Assembly (NCBI RefSeq): GCF_006539525.1
Contig: NZ_BJNE01000002.1
Span: 310,001 to 374,000, forward strand
From: Glutamicibacter nicotianae
GTDB lineage: Bacteria > Actinomycetota > Actinomycetes > Actinomycetales > Micrococcaceae
Reading direction: 5' to 3'
DNA length: 64,000 nt
Below, piece by piece: positions 23,859 to 32,985 of this stretch; within the stretch, counting starts at the first letter, position 1; each line of letters opens with the position of its first letter. A model generated the notes under the pieces. That model worked only from the letters and a program-made list of their open reading frames with translations, searched no databases and was not told the DNA's origin. The position numbers and the translations under genes were made by a program.

Positions 23859-25757
23859 ATGCAGATTCACCACAGGGGATACGTCTCCGGAGACCCGCGC
23901 GTCAAGGAAGCCGCCGGCTACGGAATCAATCGCGCGGAGGAAATCCCCGACGAAATGGATGTGCTGATCGTTGGCACCGGTCCGGCCGCCGCCGTGGTGA
24001 CCGCGCAGCTCTCTCGCTTCCCGAGCATCAACGCCCGCGCCATCGAGATGCGCCCGGGCCGCCTGGAAGTGGGCCAGGCCGACGGCATCCAGGCCCGCTC
24101 GGTGGAGACCTTCCAGGCCTTCGGCTTCGCCAATGAGGTCATCGAAGAGGCTTACCGCAATGTGGAGATGTGCTTCTGGACCCCGGATCCGGAAAACCCG
24201 GCGAACATCAAGCGCCACTCCCGCGCCGCCGACGACTCCACCGGGATGAGCGAATTCCCGCACATCTACGTGAACCAGTCGCGCATCCTGGACTACTTCC
24301 TGCGCGACGCCGAGCGCGCGCCGGGCAAGATCACCCCGGACTACGGCGTGGAATTCCTGGACTGCGAGATCGACCCCGAGGCCGAATACCCGGTCACCGC
24401 GCACATCAAGTACGTCGCCGGGGAACGCGCCGGCGAGGAGCGCACCGTGAAGGCCAAGTACCTGGTCGGTGGCGACGGCGCGCGCAGCCAGGTGCGGCGT
24501 TCGCTGGGCCACAAGCTGCACGGCGACGCCGCGCTGCACGCCTGGGGCGTCATGGACGTCATGGTCAACACCGATTTCCCGGACATCCAGGTCAAATGCT
24601 CCATCCAGTCCCACGACCAGGGCAATATCCTGCTCATCCCGCGCGAAGGCGGCTACCTAGTCCGCTTCTACGTGGACCTGGGCGAAACCACCGCGGAAGA
24701 CGCCGGCGCCATCCGCAGCACCCCGGTTGAGCAGATCGTGGACACCGCCAACCGCATCATCCACCCGTACACCATGGATGTGAAGAACGTCGCCTGGTTC
24801 TCCGTCTACGAGGTGGCGCACCGCATCACCGACGGTTTCGACGACGTCCCGGACGAGGAGCGCGGCACCCGCAGTCCGCACGCCTTCATCATGGGCGATG
24901 CCTGCCACACCCACTCGGCCAAGGCTGGCCAGGGCATGAACGTGTCCATCCAGGACGGGTTCAACCTGGGCTGGAAGCTGGCCGCCGTGCTCGAAGGCCG
25001 CGCCCCGGCCGCGCTGCTGGACACCTACGCCGAGGAGCGCAAAGTCATCGCGCAGAACCTGATCGACTTCGACAAGGAATGGTCCACGCTGATGGCCAAG
25101 TCCGTCGAGGACTGGACCGATCCGGACGAGCTGGAGAAGTACTACACCCAGACCATGGAATTCCCTGCCGGGTTCATGACCCAGTACACCGATTCCTCGA
25201 TCACCACCGGCCTGGAGCATCAGGATCTGGCCCCGGGCTTCCCGGTGGGCAAGCGCTTCAAGTCCGCCGAGGTCATCCGCCGCTCGGATAACCGCTGGCG
25301 CCACCTGGGCCACTTCCACGAGGCCGATGGCCGCTGGCGCGTCTACGTCTTCGCCGATGCCGCCGCCCCGGCGCTGGAAGGCACCAAGATGGCGGACTTC
25401 GCCACCTGGTGGGCCGAGGACGCTTCTTCGCCACGCAACCTGTACACCCCGGCCGGCGGGGACGAGGATGCGGTCTTCGACACCAAGGCGATCTACCAGC
25501 AGGACTACACCGAGGTGGAGCTGCACGACGTGCCCAAGGCCTTCCAGCCGCTGAAGGTCCCGTACGGCCTGCACGACATCAACCAGGTGTTCGCCGCCGG
25601 CCACGGCCGCGACATTTTCCGCGACCGCGAGATCAGCGCCGACGGCGCCATTGTGGTGGTCCGCCCGGACCAGTACGTGGCAGGCATCTTCCCACTGGAT
25701 GCGCGCGAGGAGATCTCCGGATTCTTCGCCGGGAACATGCTCCCGGTCAACCCCTAG
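23859..25757 (+). CDS. mobA: 3-hydroxybenzoate 4-monooxygenase (class A flavoprotein)
   Basis: 632 residues, close to the 639-residue MobA of Comamonas. The FAD Rossmann motif VLIVGTGPAAAVVTAQLSRFP, the DG motif LVGGDGARSQVRRSLGH and the second FAD motif MGDACHTHSAKAGQGMNVSIQDGFNLGWKLA are intact. The C-terminal thioredoxin-like domain (about 450-632) distinguishes it from p-hydroxybenzoate hydroxylase. It should convert 3-hydroxybenzoate plus NADPH and oxygen into protocatechuate. A related phenol 2-monooxygenase role is possible. AAGGAGC precedes the start. Confidence 0.82.
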   Translation: MQIHHRGYVSGDPRVKEAAGYGINRAEEIPDEMDVLIVGTGPAAAVVTAQLSRFPSINARAIEMRPGRLEVGQADGIQARSVETFQAFGFANEVIEEAYRNVEMCFWTPDPENPANIKRHSRAADDSTGMSEFPHIYVNQSRILDYFLRDAERAPGKITPDYGVEFLDCEIDPEAEYPVTAHIKYVAGERAGEERTVKAKYLVGGDGARSQVRRSLGHKLHGDAALHAWGVMDVMVNTDFPDIQVKCSIQSHDQGNILLIPREGGYLVRFYVDLGETTAEDAGAIRSTPVEQIVDTANRIIHPYTMDVKNVAWFSVYEVAHRITDGFDDVPDEERGTRSPHAFIMGDACHTHSAKAGQGMNVSIQDGFNLGWKLAAVLEGRAPAALLDTYAEERKVIAQNLIDFDKEWSTLMAKSVEDWTDPDELEKYYTQTMEFPAGFMTQYTDSSITTGLEHQDLAPGFPVGKRFKSAEVIRRSDNRWRHLGHFHEADGRWRVYVFADAAAPALEGTKMADFATWWAEDASSPRNLYTPAGGDEDAVFDTKAIYQQDYTEVELHDVPKAFQPLKVPYGLHDINQVFAAGHGRDIFRDREISADGAIVVVRPDQYVAGIFPLDAREEISGFFAGNMLPVNP

Positions 25758-25767
25758 GAAACCGCAT

Positions 25768-25816
25768 GGGCCCCGTGGCCGCACCCTGCTCATGCAGCGG
25801 CGCGGCCACGGGGCCC
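25768..25816 (+). terminator. Terminator after the monooxygenase gene
   Basis: Perfect 14-bp stem GGGCCCCGTGGCCG/CGGCCACGGGGCCC with a 21-base loop, 11 bases past the stop codon; no T-run follows. Confidence 0.6.
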
Positions 25817-25869
25817 AGTGCTGTTCTGCGGGTGCCGGGCTGTCGTGGGCTGCTGATAGCCTCAGGTTC

Positions 25870-26586
25870 ATGAGCGCAGCTTTCGACACGTTGCCGGTTC
25901 GCCGGATCACCGAGCATCCCAAGGCACCGATGGATCGCTCCGACTGGGCCGCCCGGATCCCGGCAGTCAGGCAGCTGCTGGACGAGGGGCTGGAACTTGG
26001 CCAGATGACCGTCCTGGTTGGCGAAAACGGCGCCGGAAAATCCACACTCGTCGAAGCGATCGCCGCGGCTTTCGGGCTGAATGCCGAGGGCGGAACCAAC
26101 CACAGCATGCACCAGACGCAGGCCACCGAATCCGGGCTGTCCTCGCACCTGCAATTGGAACGCGGAGCCGGGGCGTCCAAGGCAGGAGTGTTCCTGCGCG
26201 CGGAAACCATGCATGGGCACTTCGCCTATCTTGGATCCATCGGTTCGCACGGAAAGCACAATTTCCAGAGCCATGGAGAGTCCTTCATTGAGTTCTTCAC
26301 CGAGCGCTCATCCGTGAACGGGTTGTGGGTCTTCGACGAAGCCGAGTCCGCGCTGTCCTTCAACGGCTGCCTGATGCTGCTCTCGCATATTGCCGATCTG
26401 CTGCGTGCTGGGTCCCAGGTGATCCTCTCCACCCACTCGCCAATTCTCGCTTCCCTGCCGGAGGCGAAAATCTATGAAATCGGGGAATGGGGAATCCGCG
26501 AATCGGGCTATGACGACTTGGACATGGTGCGCAACTGGCGGCTTTTCCTGGACGCCCCGGGCCGGTACCTGCGCCATTTAACGTAG
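25870..26586 (+). CDS. AAA/ABC-type ATPase without membrane partner
   Basis: 238 residues. Walker A is GENGAGKST (51-59), Walker B is LWVFDEAESAL and the switch histidine is in ILSTHSPIL. The ABC signature is weak, so it belongs to the broad group of RecF/SMC-like stand-alone ATPases often annotated as AAA ATPases (YhiH-like). No transporter subunit is adjacent. A C-terminal extension after the switch (about 195-238) is short and basic. The cellular role cannot be inferred; DNA or RNA maintenance is only one option. Confidence 0.7.
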   Translation: MSAAFDTLPVRRITEHPKAPMDRSDWAARIPAVRQLLDEGLELGQMTVLVGENGAGKSTLVEAIAAAFGLNAEGGTNHSMHQTQATESGLSSHLQLERGAGASKAGVFLRAETMHGHFAYLGSIGSHGKHNFQSHGESFIEFFTERSSVNGLWVFDEAESALSFNGCLMLLSHIADLLRAGSQVILSTHSPILASLPEAKIYEIGEWGIRESGYDDLDMVRNWRLFLDAPGRYLRHLT

Positions 26587-26674
26587 GCAGTTTCCCGACG
26601 CAGAAGGATCTCTGGTTAGAGCGCCACCGCTAATTCCCCTAAGCTTTAAGCAACGGAAGACGAAGGGACGCACT

Positions 26675-27502
26675 ATGGCCAAGAAGCGCTCAATTTGGGC
26701 TCGAATTTTCGGTATCGGCAAGGCTAACGCCAACGCTGCCTTGGATGCCCTGGAGGATCCGAAGAAGATGCTGGACCAGACGGTCCGCGATTACACCAAC
26801 AACATTGCCCAGGCCGAGCAAGCAGTCGCCCAGACCATCGGCAACCTGCGCATGGCCGAGGATGACCACGCCAAGTTCCTGCAGGAAGCCAAGGACTGGG
26901 GCGGCAAGGCGCTGGCCGCGTCGAACAAGGCTGATGAATATGCCGCCGCCGGTGATTCCGCTAACCAGCAGAAGTTCAACCAGCTGGCCACCGTGGCGAT
27001 TCAGCGCCAGATGGACGCCGAGAAGCGCGCCAAGAACCTGGAATCCACCATCTCTACCCAGCGCGAAGTCGTGGACAAGCTGAAGACCGGCTTGAACACC
27101 ATGCAGACCAAGCGCCAGGAACTGGTGGCAAAGCGCGATGAGCTGGTAGCTCGCGCCCGCAATGCCAAGACCCAGAACCAGATGATGGACACCCTCAAGG
27201 CCTTGGACATCAACGACCCGACCAGCGAGATCAGCCGCTTCGAGCAGAAGATCCGCCAGGACGAAGCCAAGGTCCGTGGTGCGCAGGAACTGGCCGCATC
27301 CTCACTCGATGCGCAGTTCGCGCAGCTCGATGACCTCGGTGCGGCCACCGAAGTCGATGCGCGCTTGGCGGCATTGAAGGCCAGCAACGCTCCGCAGGAC
27401 ATCCTGGAAGAAGCCGACGGCGCCGCGCAGATCGAAGCCGGCGAACCGCAGGTTTCCGAGATCGAAGCACGGCTGGCCGCCCTGAAGAAGAACCAGGCCT
27501 AG
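26675..27502 (+). CDS. pspA: PspA/IM30-family membrane-stress protein
   Basis: 275 residues, dominated by one long antiparallel coiled coil (about 25-225), the ESCRT-III-like fold of PspA/Vipp1. It begins with an amphipathic helix (KRSIWARIFGIGKANANAALDAL) that attaches it to membranes, and ends with an acidic tail. PspA proteins coat and protect the cytoplasmic membrane during stress. No pspB, pspC or pspF genes are near, as is usual in Actinobacteria, so it is a stand-alone gene closed by a two-way terminator. Confidence 0.92.
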   Translation: MAKKRSIWARIFGIGKANANAALDALEDPKKMLDQTVRDYTNNIAQAEQAVAQTIGNLRMAEDDHAKFLQEAKDWGGKALAASNKADEYAAAGDSANQQKFNQLATVAIQRQMDAEKRAKNLESTISTQREVVDKLKTGLNTMQTKRQELVAKRDELVARARNAKTQNQMMDTLKALDINDPTSEISRFEQKIRQDEAKVRGAQELAASSLDAQFAQLDDLGAATEVDARLAALKASNAPQDILEEADGAAQIEAGEPQVSEIEARLAALKKNQA

Positions 27503-27577
27503 GCCCCGGCCAAGCACGGCCAATTCCCCGTCGGAATTGTCCCGCAGCAGGCTGGCAGCAATTCTTGCCCAACGAAC

Positions 27578-27615
27578 GAAAGGGACAGCTTCACGTGAGA
27601 GAAGCTGTCCCTTTC
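27578..27615. terminator. Bidirectional terminator between pspA and the polyol dehydrogenase gene
   Basis: Perfect 15-bp stem GAAAGGGACAGCTTC/GAAGCTGTCCCTTTC with an 8-base loop between the ends of two convergent genes. T-rich sequence follows on the plus strand (GCTGTTTTC). Confidence 0.9.
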
Positions 27616-27622
27616 GCTGTTT

Positions 27623-29107
27623 TCAGGCGGAGAGCTCGGCGCTCATGATCGTTTCCAGGGTCTGCATGGCGCCGTGGACGTGCAAGGACTCCAGCGCCCG
27701 CAGGTAGGGCGCGGTGAATCGCTGGTCTTCCACCAGATCACCGAAGAGGTCGCGCTGGCGGAGGAAGGCCAGGGGGTCCTGTCCCTGGCGCGCTGCCGCG
27801 GCGCGCACCTGATCGGCCAGGCGGTCCACCACCTCAATCGGCTCGCCGTTTTCATCGACGCCTTCGGCGTAGCGCGCCCAGCTGGCAACGATCGCGGCGG
27901 ACAGGGCCACCTCGCCTCCAGTGGCGAGGTTTTCGCGAATTACCGGCACCAGCCACTTCGGGATGCGGTCTGAGGAATCGGCGCACAGCCGTGCAATGGT
28001 ATCTGCCACATGCTCGTTGCTGTAGCGGGCGATGAGCTTGTTTTGATAGGCATCCAGATCCACGCCGGGCAGGGGGCGCAAGGTCGGCTCTGCCTCGGTC
28101 TTCATGTAGCGCAGAAGGAATTGCGCGAACAGCGGGTTGCGGGCCGCATCGTGCACGGCACGGTAGCCGGCCAGGTGCCCGAAGTAGCACAGGCCCTGGT
28201 GGGTGGCGTTCAGCAGACGCAGCTTCATCAGCTCGTAGGGGACCACGTCATCTACCAGCTGGACCCCGGCCTCCTCGAAAGGTGGCCGGCCGCTGGTGAA
28301 CTTGTCCTCCAGGACCCATTGCGCGAAGTCCTCGCAGACCACCGGCCAAGCATCGTCGATGCCATAGCGTTCTGAAACCTCGGCGCGATCGGCCTCGGTC
28401 GTCACCGGGGTGATGCGGTCCACCATGGAGTTGGGGAACGGGACATGCCGCTGAACCCAAGCGCCGAACTCCGGGTCAGACGCGGAGGCGAAGGCGCCGA
28501 ACATCTTGCGTGCGACCTCGCCGTTGCCCTGGATGTTGTCGCAGCTCATCACGGTGAACGGAGCAATGCCCCGTTCGCGGCGCAGCTTCAGTGCCGCGCA
28601 GATCAGCCCGAAGGTGGTCCGCGGCTGTTCGGGGTTGGCCAGGTCATCGAGGATGGCCTGATTTTTCTGGTCGAACTCGCCGGTGACCGGGTTGACGTTG
28701 TAGCCGCCCTCGGTGACCGTCAAGGACACGATGCGGATCTGCGGGTCTGCCAGCTGCTCAATGGCCCGCTGCAGGTCATCCGGGGCGTAGATGAAGTCCA
28801 GGATGGAACCAATGACGCGGCCCTCGACGCTGCCGTCGGGGTTCTTCACCATCAGGGTGTACAGCCCGTCGCTCTCGGCAAGGACATCGCGCATGCGCGC
28901 ATCCGAAGGCATGACGCCCATGCCGATGATGCCCCAGTCAAGGGCCTTTCCCTCGTTCATGAGCTGATCGAGGTACATTGCCTGGTGCGCTCGATGGAAT
29001 CCGCCTACTCCGAAGTGCACGATGCCTGCGCGCAGCTGGCTGCGGTCGTAGCGGGGGAGTTCGGCGTCGGTCTGGAGATTGGCCAGCGCGTTGTTGGACG
29101 GTTTCAC
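27623..29107 (-). CDS. Polyol dehydrogenase (mannitol-dehydrogenase family), probably D-arabinitol 4-dehydrogenase
   Basis: 494 residues, the standard length of the long-chain mannitol/arabinitol dehydrogenases. The N-terminal NAD motif IVHFGVGGFHRAHQAMYLDQL and the catalytic loop KLRLLNATHQGLCYFG are intact. The family oxidises mannitol to fructose, D-arabinitol to D-xylulose, or related uronates. Because the cluster also holds a xylulokinase and no fructokinase, D-arabinitol 4-dehydrogenase (DalD-type) is favoured. It follows the MFS gene with a 39-base gap, as one operon. Confidence 0.82.
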   Translation of the reverse strand: MKPSNNALANLQTDAELPRYDRSQLRAGIVHFGVGGFHRAHQAMYLDQLMNEGKALDWGIIGMGVMPSDARMRDVLAESDGLYTLMVKNPDGSVEGRVIGSILDFIYAPDDLQRAIEQLADPQIRIVSLTVTEGGYNVNPVTGEFDQKNQAILDDLANPEQPRTTFGLICAALKLRRERGIAPFTVMSCDNIQGNGEVARKMFGAFASASDPEFGAWVQRHVPFPNSMVDRITPVTTEADRAEVSERYGIDDAWPVVCEDFAQWVLEDKFTSGRPPFEEAGVQLVDDVVPYELMKLRLLNATHQGLCYFGHLAGYRAVHDAARNPLFAQFLLRYMKTEAEPTLRPLPGVDLDAYQNKLIARYSNEHVADTIARLCADSSDRIPKWLVPVIRENLATGGEVALSAAIVASWARYAEGVDENGEPIEVVDRLADQVRAAAARQGQDPLAFLRQRDLFGDLVEDQRFTAPYLRALESLHVHGAMQTLETIMSAELSA

Positions 29108-29146
29108 GGTTTCACAACTCCTAGGAAGTGGGAGGTCGGGGGATGC

Positions 29147-30478
29147 TTAGGCGCGCTGGGCGGCTTCGCTGAGTGGCGCAGCTTCCGCACGGGGCTGGGT
29201 TCCGCGCAGGCTATGGGACATCAGGGCTGCCACCAGGTAGAGCGCCGCGAAGAGGTACACCATGCCGGCAGCGCCCAGCAGGTTGTAGAGCAGGGCGACC
29301 AGCAGTGGACCGGCGAAGACTGCAGCACCGATGCCCAAGTTGTAGGAAGCCATGGCAGCGCCGGGGTTCTGCGGCGCGAGGGAGACTGCGATGGCGGACA
29401 GCGGCACGAAGCCGGCCAGGCCAATGCCGAACACTGCACCGCACAGCAAGGTCAGTCCGTAGGCGAAGTCCAGGCCGTTATCCACGGCCCATGCCGGCAC
29501 CAGGTAGAGCGAGAGCATGGAGATGGCACACAGCACCGCGCCGAACCACACCACGGTTTTGGACCAGCCGAGCTTGTCGCCCAGCGCCCCGAAGACCAAG
29601 TTGAAGGGGATGTTCACTGCGTAGATCACCGTGGTCAGGATGAGGAACTGGCCAACACTCCAGCCGAACCGGTCAACGAACAATGCCGGGAAGAAGATTG
29701 CCATGCCGTAGGTTGGCACGGAGTTAATGGTGCGGGTGAGCATCACCATCATGGCCTTGCGGTTGGTGACCAGCAGGCGCAAGCCGAAGCTCATGGTCTG
29801 CCAGACCTGTTCGGGGTTGTCGACCAGCGGCGCGCGTCCGGTTTTCTCCTTGACTCCGATCAGGGCTACCGCGGCACCGATGACCACCAGGGCCAAGGAC
29901 AGCCACAGGGTCTGGTAGTAGCCCAACCCGAACAAATCGATGGATGCGCTGGCGGTCAGTGCACCCAGCGTTGGCAAGCCGGCGCTGAAGGCCACGTAGA
30001 ACCAGCCGATGGCCACAGCCAGGCGCTTGGCATTTGCCGTCGCGGAGATCCACACCAGGAAACCGTACGCGAAGAACGGATAACCGAAACCGCGCAAGCC
30101 GTAGGTGATGAAGACCAGCGCGGTGCTGGACGAGTTCAGTGCAACCCCGAGGAACAGCACTTCGAACACGATCCACGTGGCTGCGCCGATCAGCATGACC
30201 TTGCGCGGGCCCCAAAGATCCGAGAGCGAAGCGGACAGGAATGCGGCCACGGCCACCGCCACGCCGTAGACCGTGACCAGGGTGCCGGCCAGCGGGATGG
30301 AGAAGCCGTGCTCGCCGGTCAGGTACGGCGCGAGGATATTGGTTTCGACGCCATCGCCGATCATGAAGATCATCAGGCCGACGAATCCCCACAGCAGGGG
30401 ACGGGGCAATCCCATTCGATCCAGCAAGGATTCCCGGGGCGAAACGCCTCCCGGTGCGGTGGACTGGGGGATGGACAT
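29147..30478 (-). CDS. MFS polyol permease (RbtT/DalT type)
   Basis: 443 residues with twelve transmembrane helices. GLMIFMIGDGVETNILAPYL and GLRGFGYPFFAYGFLVWIS are features of the ribitol/D-arabinitol permease group (RbtT, DalT). It would import a pentitol by proton symport. It precedes the polyol dehydrogenase on the same strand and is divergent from the DeoR gene. The start has AAAGGAG upstream. No N-terminal signal peptide. Confidence 0.85.
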   Translation of the reverse strand: MSIPQSTAPGGVSPRESLLDRMGLPRPLLWGFVGLMIFMIGDGVETNILAPYLTGEHGFSIPLAGTLVTVYGVAVAVAAFLSASLSDLWGPRKVMLIGAATWIVFEVLFLGVALNSSSTALVFITYGLRGFGYPFFAYGFLVWISATANAKRLAVAIGWFYVAFSAGLPTLGALTASASIDLFGLGYYQTLWLSLALVVIGAAVALIGVKEKTGRAPLVDNPEQVWQTMSFGLRLLVTNRKAMMVMLTRTINSVPTYGMAIFFPALFVDRFGWSVGQFLILTTVIYAVNIPFNLVFGALGDKLGWSKTVVWFGAVLCAISMLSLYLVPAWAVDNGLDFAYGLTLLCGAVFGIGLAGFVPLSAIAVSLAPQNPGAAMASYNLGIGAAVFAGPLLVALLYNLLGAAGMVYLFAALYLVAALMSHSLRGTQPRAEAAPLSEAAQRA

Positions 30479-30533
30479 CGTATGCGCTCCTTTGCGGCCG
30501 GACTGCCTTCTCTGCTTTGTGCTGGAATCAATC

Positions 30534-30571
30534 TAACACCAAAAAACACAAACTCAACATGAAAAGTGTTA
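30534..30571. promoter_or_regulatory. Candidate DeoR-type operator in the divergent promoter region
   Basis: TAACAC (30534-30539) and GTGTTA (30566-30571) form an inverted repeat in an AT-rich region between the divergent MFS and DeoR genes. A second ACAC repeat lies inside. DeoR regulators of sugar genes often use such sites, so it is the likely control point for both transcription units. Confidence 0.5.
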
Positions 30572-30652
30572 AATTATTTGTCTGAGGTTCAGTCTTTTGC
30601 GACTCAGCGCACAGGACATATCATCGAAATTGTGAAAAATGGGGAATCCAGA

Positions 30653-31468
30653 GTGGGAACAGCTGCTGCCGAAGATGTCGCGGGATTGTCTCCTGACGAC
30701 CGGCGTGATGAGATCACCGGTTACGTCAATCGCATGCAGCGTACGCGCGTCGAGGAGCTGGCCGAGATTTTCGGCGTCAGCGCAATGACGATCCACCGGG
30801 ACCTTGACCACCTGGCCAAGGACGGCCGGCTGGAACGCATCCGCGGCGGAGCGCGGGCGATTACTGCACGCCTTGCTGAGCGGGACGTGAAACTGCGCCG
30901 GCACCTGCATGCCGAGATCAAACAGGAGCTGGCAGCCACGGCCGCAACGCTGATCGAGCCGGACGCTGTCATAGCGTTGGACGACTCCACTACCGTGGGG
31001 GCACTGGGCGCGCACCTTGAAGCCCGGCAGCCATCCACCGTGATCACGCACTCGCTCGCGCTGATGGGGATCGTTTCCTCGCTGCCGAACATCGCCCTGG
31101 TCGGCCTGGGCGGGCAGTACTACCAAGAAACCGACTCGTTCCTCGGATCCATCGTGGTCGAGCAGGCGCAGCGCCTCACCGCTGACGCGGTCTTCGTGTC
31201 CACTACCGCGATCAAGAACCATGCGCTGCTGCACCCGGACGCGGAAGCCGCCCTGACCAAGCGAAGCCTGCTGAAAATGGGCGGGCGCAAGATCCTGGTC
31301 GTCGATTCCACCAAATTCGAATCTTCGGGCATGTACCATGTGATGGATCTCGGCGAATTCGACGACATTGTGGTCGATGACGGGCTCGACGCCGCAACGC
31401 GCACCGAGCTGCAACGCCTGGGCCCGCGCATCCATATTGCCACTACCTCGACGAAGGCCAACTCATGA
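30653..31468 (+). CDS. DeoR/GlpR-family regulator of the polyol cluster
   Basis: 271 residues from a GTG at 30653 (GGGGAA upstream); a longer start at 30566 is possible but would overlap the operator. The HTH (DRRDEITGYVNRMQRTRVEELAEIFGVSAMTIHRDLDHL) and the effector domain with ALDDSTTVGALGAHL and LVGLGGQYYQETDSFLG are standard DeoR features. The ligand is probably a sugar phosphate such as D-xylulose 5-phosphate. It overlaps the kinase gene by ATGA and so is translationally coupled to it. Confidence 0.88.
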   Translation: MGTAAAEDVAGLSPDDRRDEITGYVNRMQRTRVEELAEIFGVSAMTIHRDLDHLAKDGRLERIRGGARAITARLAERDVKLRRHLHAEIKQELAATAATLIEPDAVIALDDSTTVGALGAHLEARQPSTVITHSLALMGIVSSLPNIALVGLGGQYYQETDSFLGSIVVEQAQRLTADAVFVSTTAIKNHALLHPDAEAALTKRSLLKMGGRKILVVDSTKFESSGMYHVMDLGEFDDIVVDDGLDAATRTELQRLGPRIHIATTSTKANS

Positions 31469-32853
31469 CCCCTACCCATGTCCTTGGAATCGATTCCTCG
31501 ACGCAATCGTGCAAGGCGCTGCTTGTCGACGCAGCCACCGGCGAGATAGTGGCAAGCAGCCGCCAGCCGCATCTGCCGGGCACCCAGATCAATCCCGAAC
31601 GATGGATCGAAGCCTTGGAAGCCAGCGCTGGCGGATTGATCGACCGGGCCGCTGCGTTGTCCGTGGCCGGGCAGCAGCACGGGATGGTGGCTCTAGATGC
31701 CCGGAACGAGCCGGTGCGCGATGCGATGCTCTGGAATGACGTGTCATCGGCACCGCAGGCCGCGCAGCTGGGCGGTGAACTGGGAGGTGCCCAAGCTACC
31801 GCCGACAAGGTCGGCAGCGTCTTGGTGGCGTCGCTGACGATCACCAAGCTGCGCTGGCTGCGCGAACACGAACCGGCGAACGCCCGGCGCACCGCCCGCG
31901 TGGTGCTTCCCCACGACTACCTCACCTGGCACCTGGGCGGGCGCAAGGAATTCGTCACGGATCACGGAGATGCCTCCGGGACCGGCTATTACTCGACGGC
32001 CGAGCGGCGGTTCCTGCCCGAGCTGGCGGAGCAGGCCCTGGGGCATCGTGTTCAGCTACCGCGGCTTGCCGCCGCCAATGAACTGGTCGGGCAGACCGCG
32101 CAGGGAGCCAGGATCGCGGCCGGAACCGGTGACAACATGGCTGCCGCATTGGGGCTGGACTTGCAGCCGGGCGATGTGTGCGTGTCCATGGGCACCTCGG
32201 GCGTGGCTTCCGCGCTGGTCGAGCGCAGCGTGCATGATGGCAGCGGCATGGTCAGCGGCTTCGTGGCGGCCGGCGCGAACTACCTGCCGCTGGCCTGCAC
32301 GCTCAATGGCGCGCCGGTGCTGGATTTCGGTGCGCGCATGCTGGGCGTGAGCCAGCAGGAATTCTCCGATCTTGCCCTGGGTGCCGAACCCGGATCCGGC
32401 GGTGTCACGCTGCTGCCGTATTTCGGCGGCGAACGGACCCCCAACAGGCCCGAATCCACGGGCGTGCTGCGGGGGCTGCGCACGGGCACCACACGCAATG
32501 AGATGGCCCGCGCCTACGTGGAAGGCCTGCTGTGCTCGATGAAGGATGCGGTGGCAGCCCTTGAAAATGCCACCGGGGTGGCGACCCGCAGGATCCTGCT
32601 GATTGGCGGCGGCGCCCAATCCGAAGCCGTGCGGCGAATTGCCCCGCAGGTCTTCGGCGTCGCCGTGGACGTTCCGCAGCCCGCGGAATACGTGGCGCTG
32701 GGAGCCGCCCGGCAAGCGGCCTGGGCACTGAGCGGCAAGGAGGAGCCTCCGCACTGGGATATTGCCGCCCCGACTCGTTTCGAGGCGCAGCCGCGTCCGG
32801 AAATCTATGCCCGCTATGCAGAACTGCGCGAGGCGACGGACGGCTGGACCTAG
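31465..32853 (+). CDS. xylB: Xylulokinase (FGGY family)
   Basis: 462 residues, the typical length for xylulokinase. GIDSSTQSCKALLVD is the N-terminal phosphate-binding motif; SVAGQQHGMVALD contacts the sugar; GDNMAAALGLDLQPGDVCVSMGTSG and LLIGGGAQSEAVRRI complete the ATP site. It phosphorylates D-xylulose to D-xylulose 5-phosphate for the pentose phosphate pathway. In a D-arabinitol route it follows the dehydrogenase (DalK role). The start overlaps the DeoR stop. Confidence 0.92.
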   Translation: MTPTHVLGIDSSTQSCKALLVDAATGEIVASSRQPHLPGTQINPERWIEALEASAGGLIDRAAALSVAGQQHGMVALDARNEPVRDAMLWNDVSSAPQAAQLGGELGGAQATADKVGSVLVASLTITKLRWLREHEPANARRTARVVLPHDYLTWHLGGRKEFVTDHGDASGTGYYSTAERRFLPELAEQALGHRVQLPRLAAANELVGQTAQGARIAAGTGDNMAAALGLDLQPGDVCVSMGTSGVASALVERSVHDGSGMVSGFVAAGANYLPLACTLNGAPVLDFGARMLGVSQQEFSDLALGAEPGSGGVTLLPYFGGERTPNRPESTGVLRGLRTGTTRNEMARAYVEGLLCSMKDAVAALENATGVATRRILLIGGGAQSEAVRRIAPQVFGVAVDVPQPAEYVALGAARQAAWALSGKEEPPHWDIAAPTRFEAQPRPEIYARYAELREATDGWT

Positions 32854-32910
32854 CGGGCAGCATCTTCGGCCGGTCCGCACGCCGGGGTCTGGCCACTGCC
32901 AGCAGAACGA

Positions 32911-32964
32911 AACAGCGTCCCTTCCTTAGATCAGCGTGAACTGATCAAAGGAAGGGACGCTGTT
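32911..32964. terminator. Bidirectional terminator after xylB
   Basis: Perfect 17-bp stem AACAGCGTCCCTTCCTT/AAGGAAGGGACGCTGTT, continuing through GATCAG/CTGATC near the loop. It lies between xylB and the convergent DUF4097 gene and probably ends both transcripts. Confidence 0.85.
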
Positions 32965-32985
32965 GCTTGTCCGGGAAAACCGGGA

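Noticed and set aside
28445-30562. A 705-codon plus-strand frame opposite the polyol dehydrogenase and MFS genes
   Set aside because: It covers two real genes on the other strand and contains no recognisable domain.
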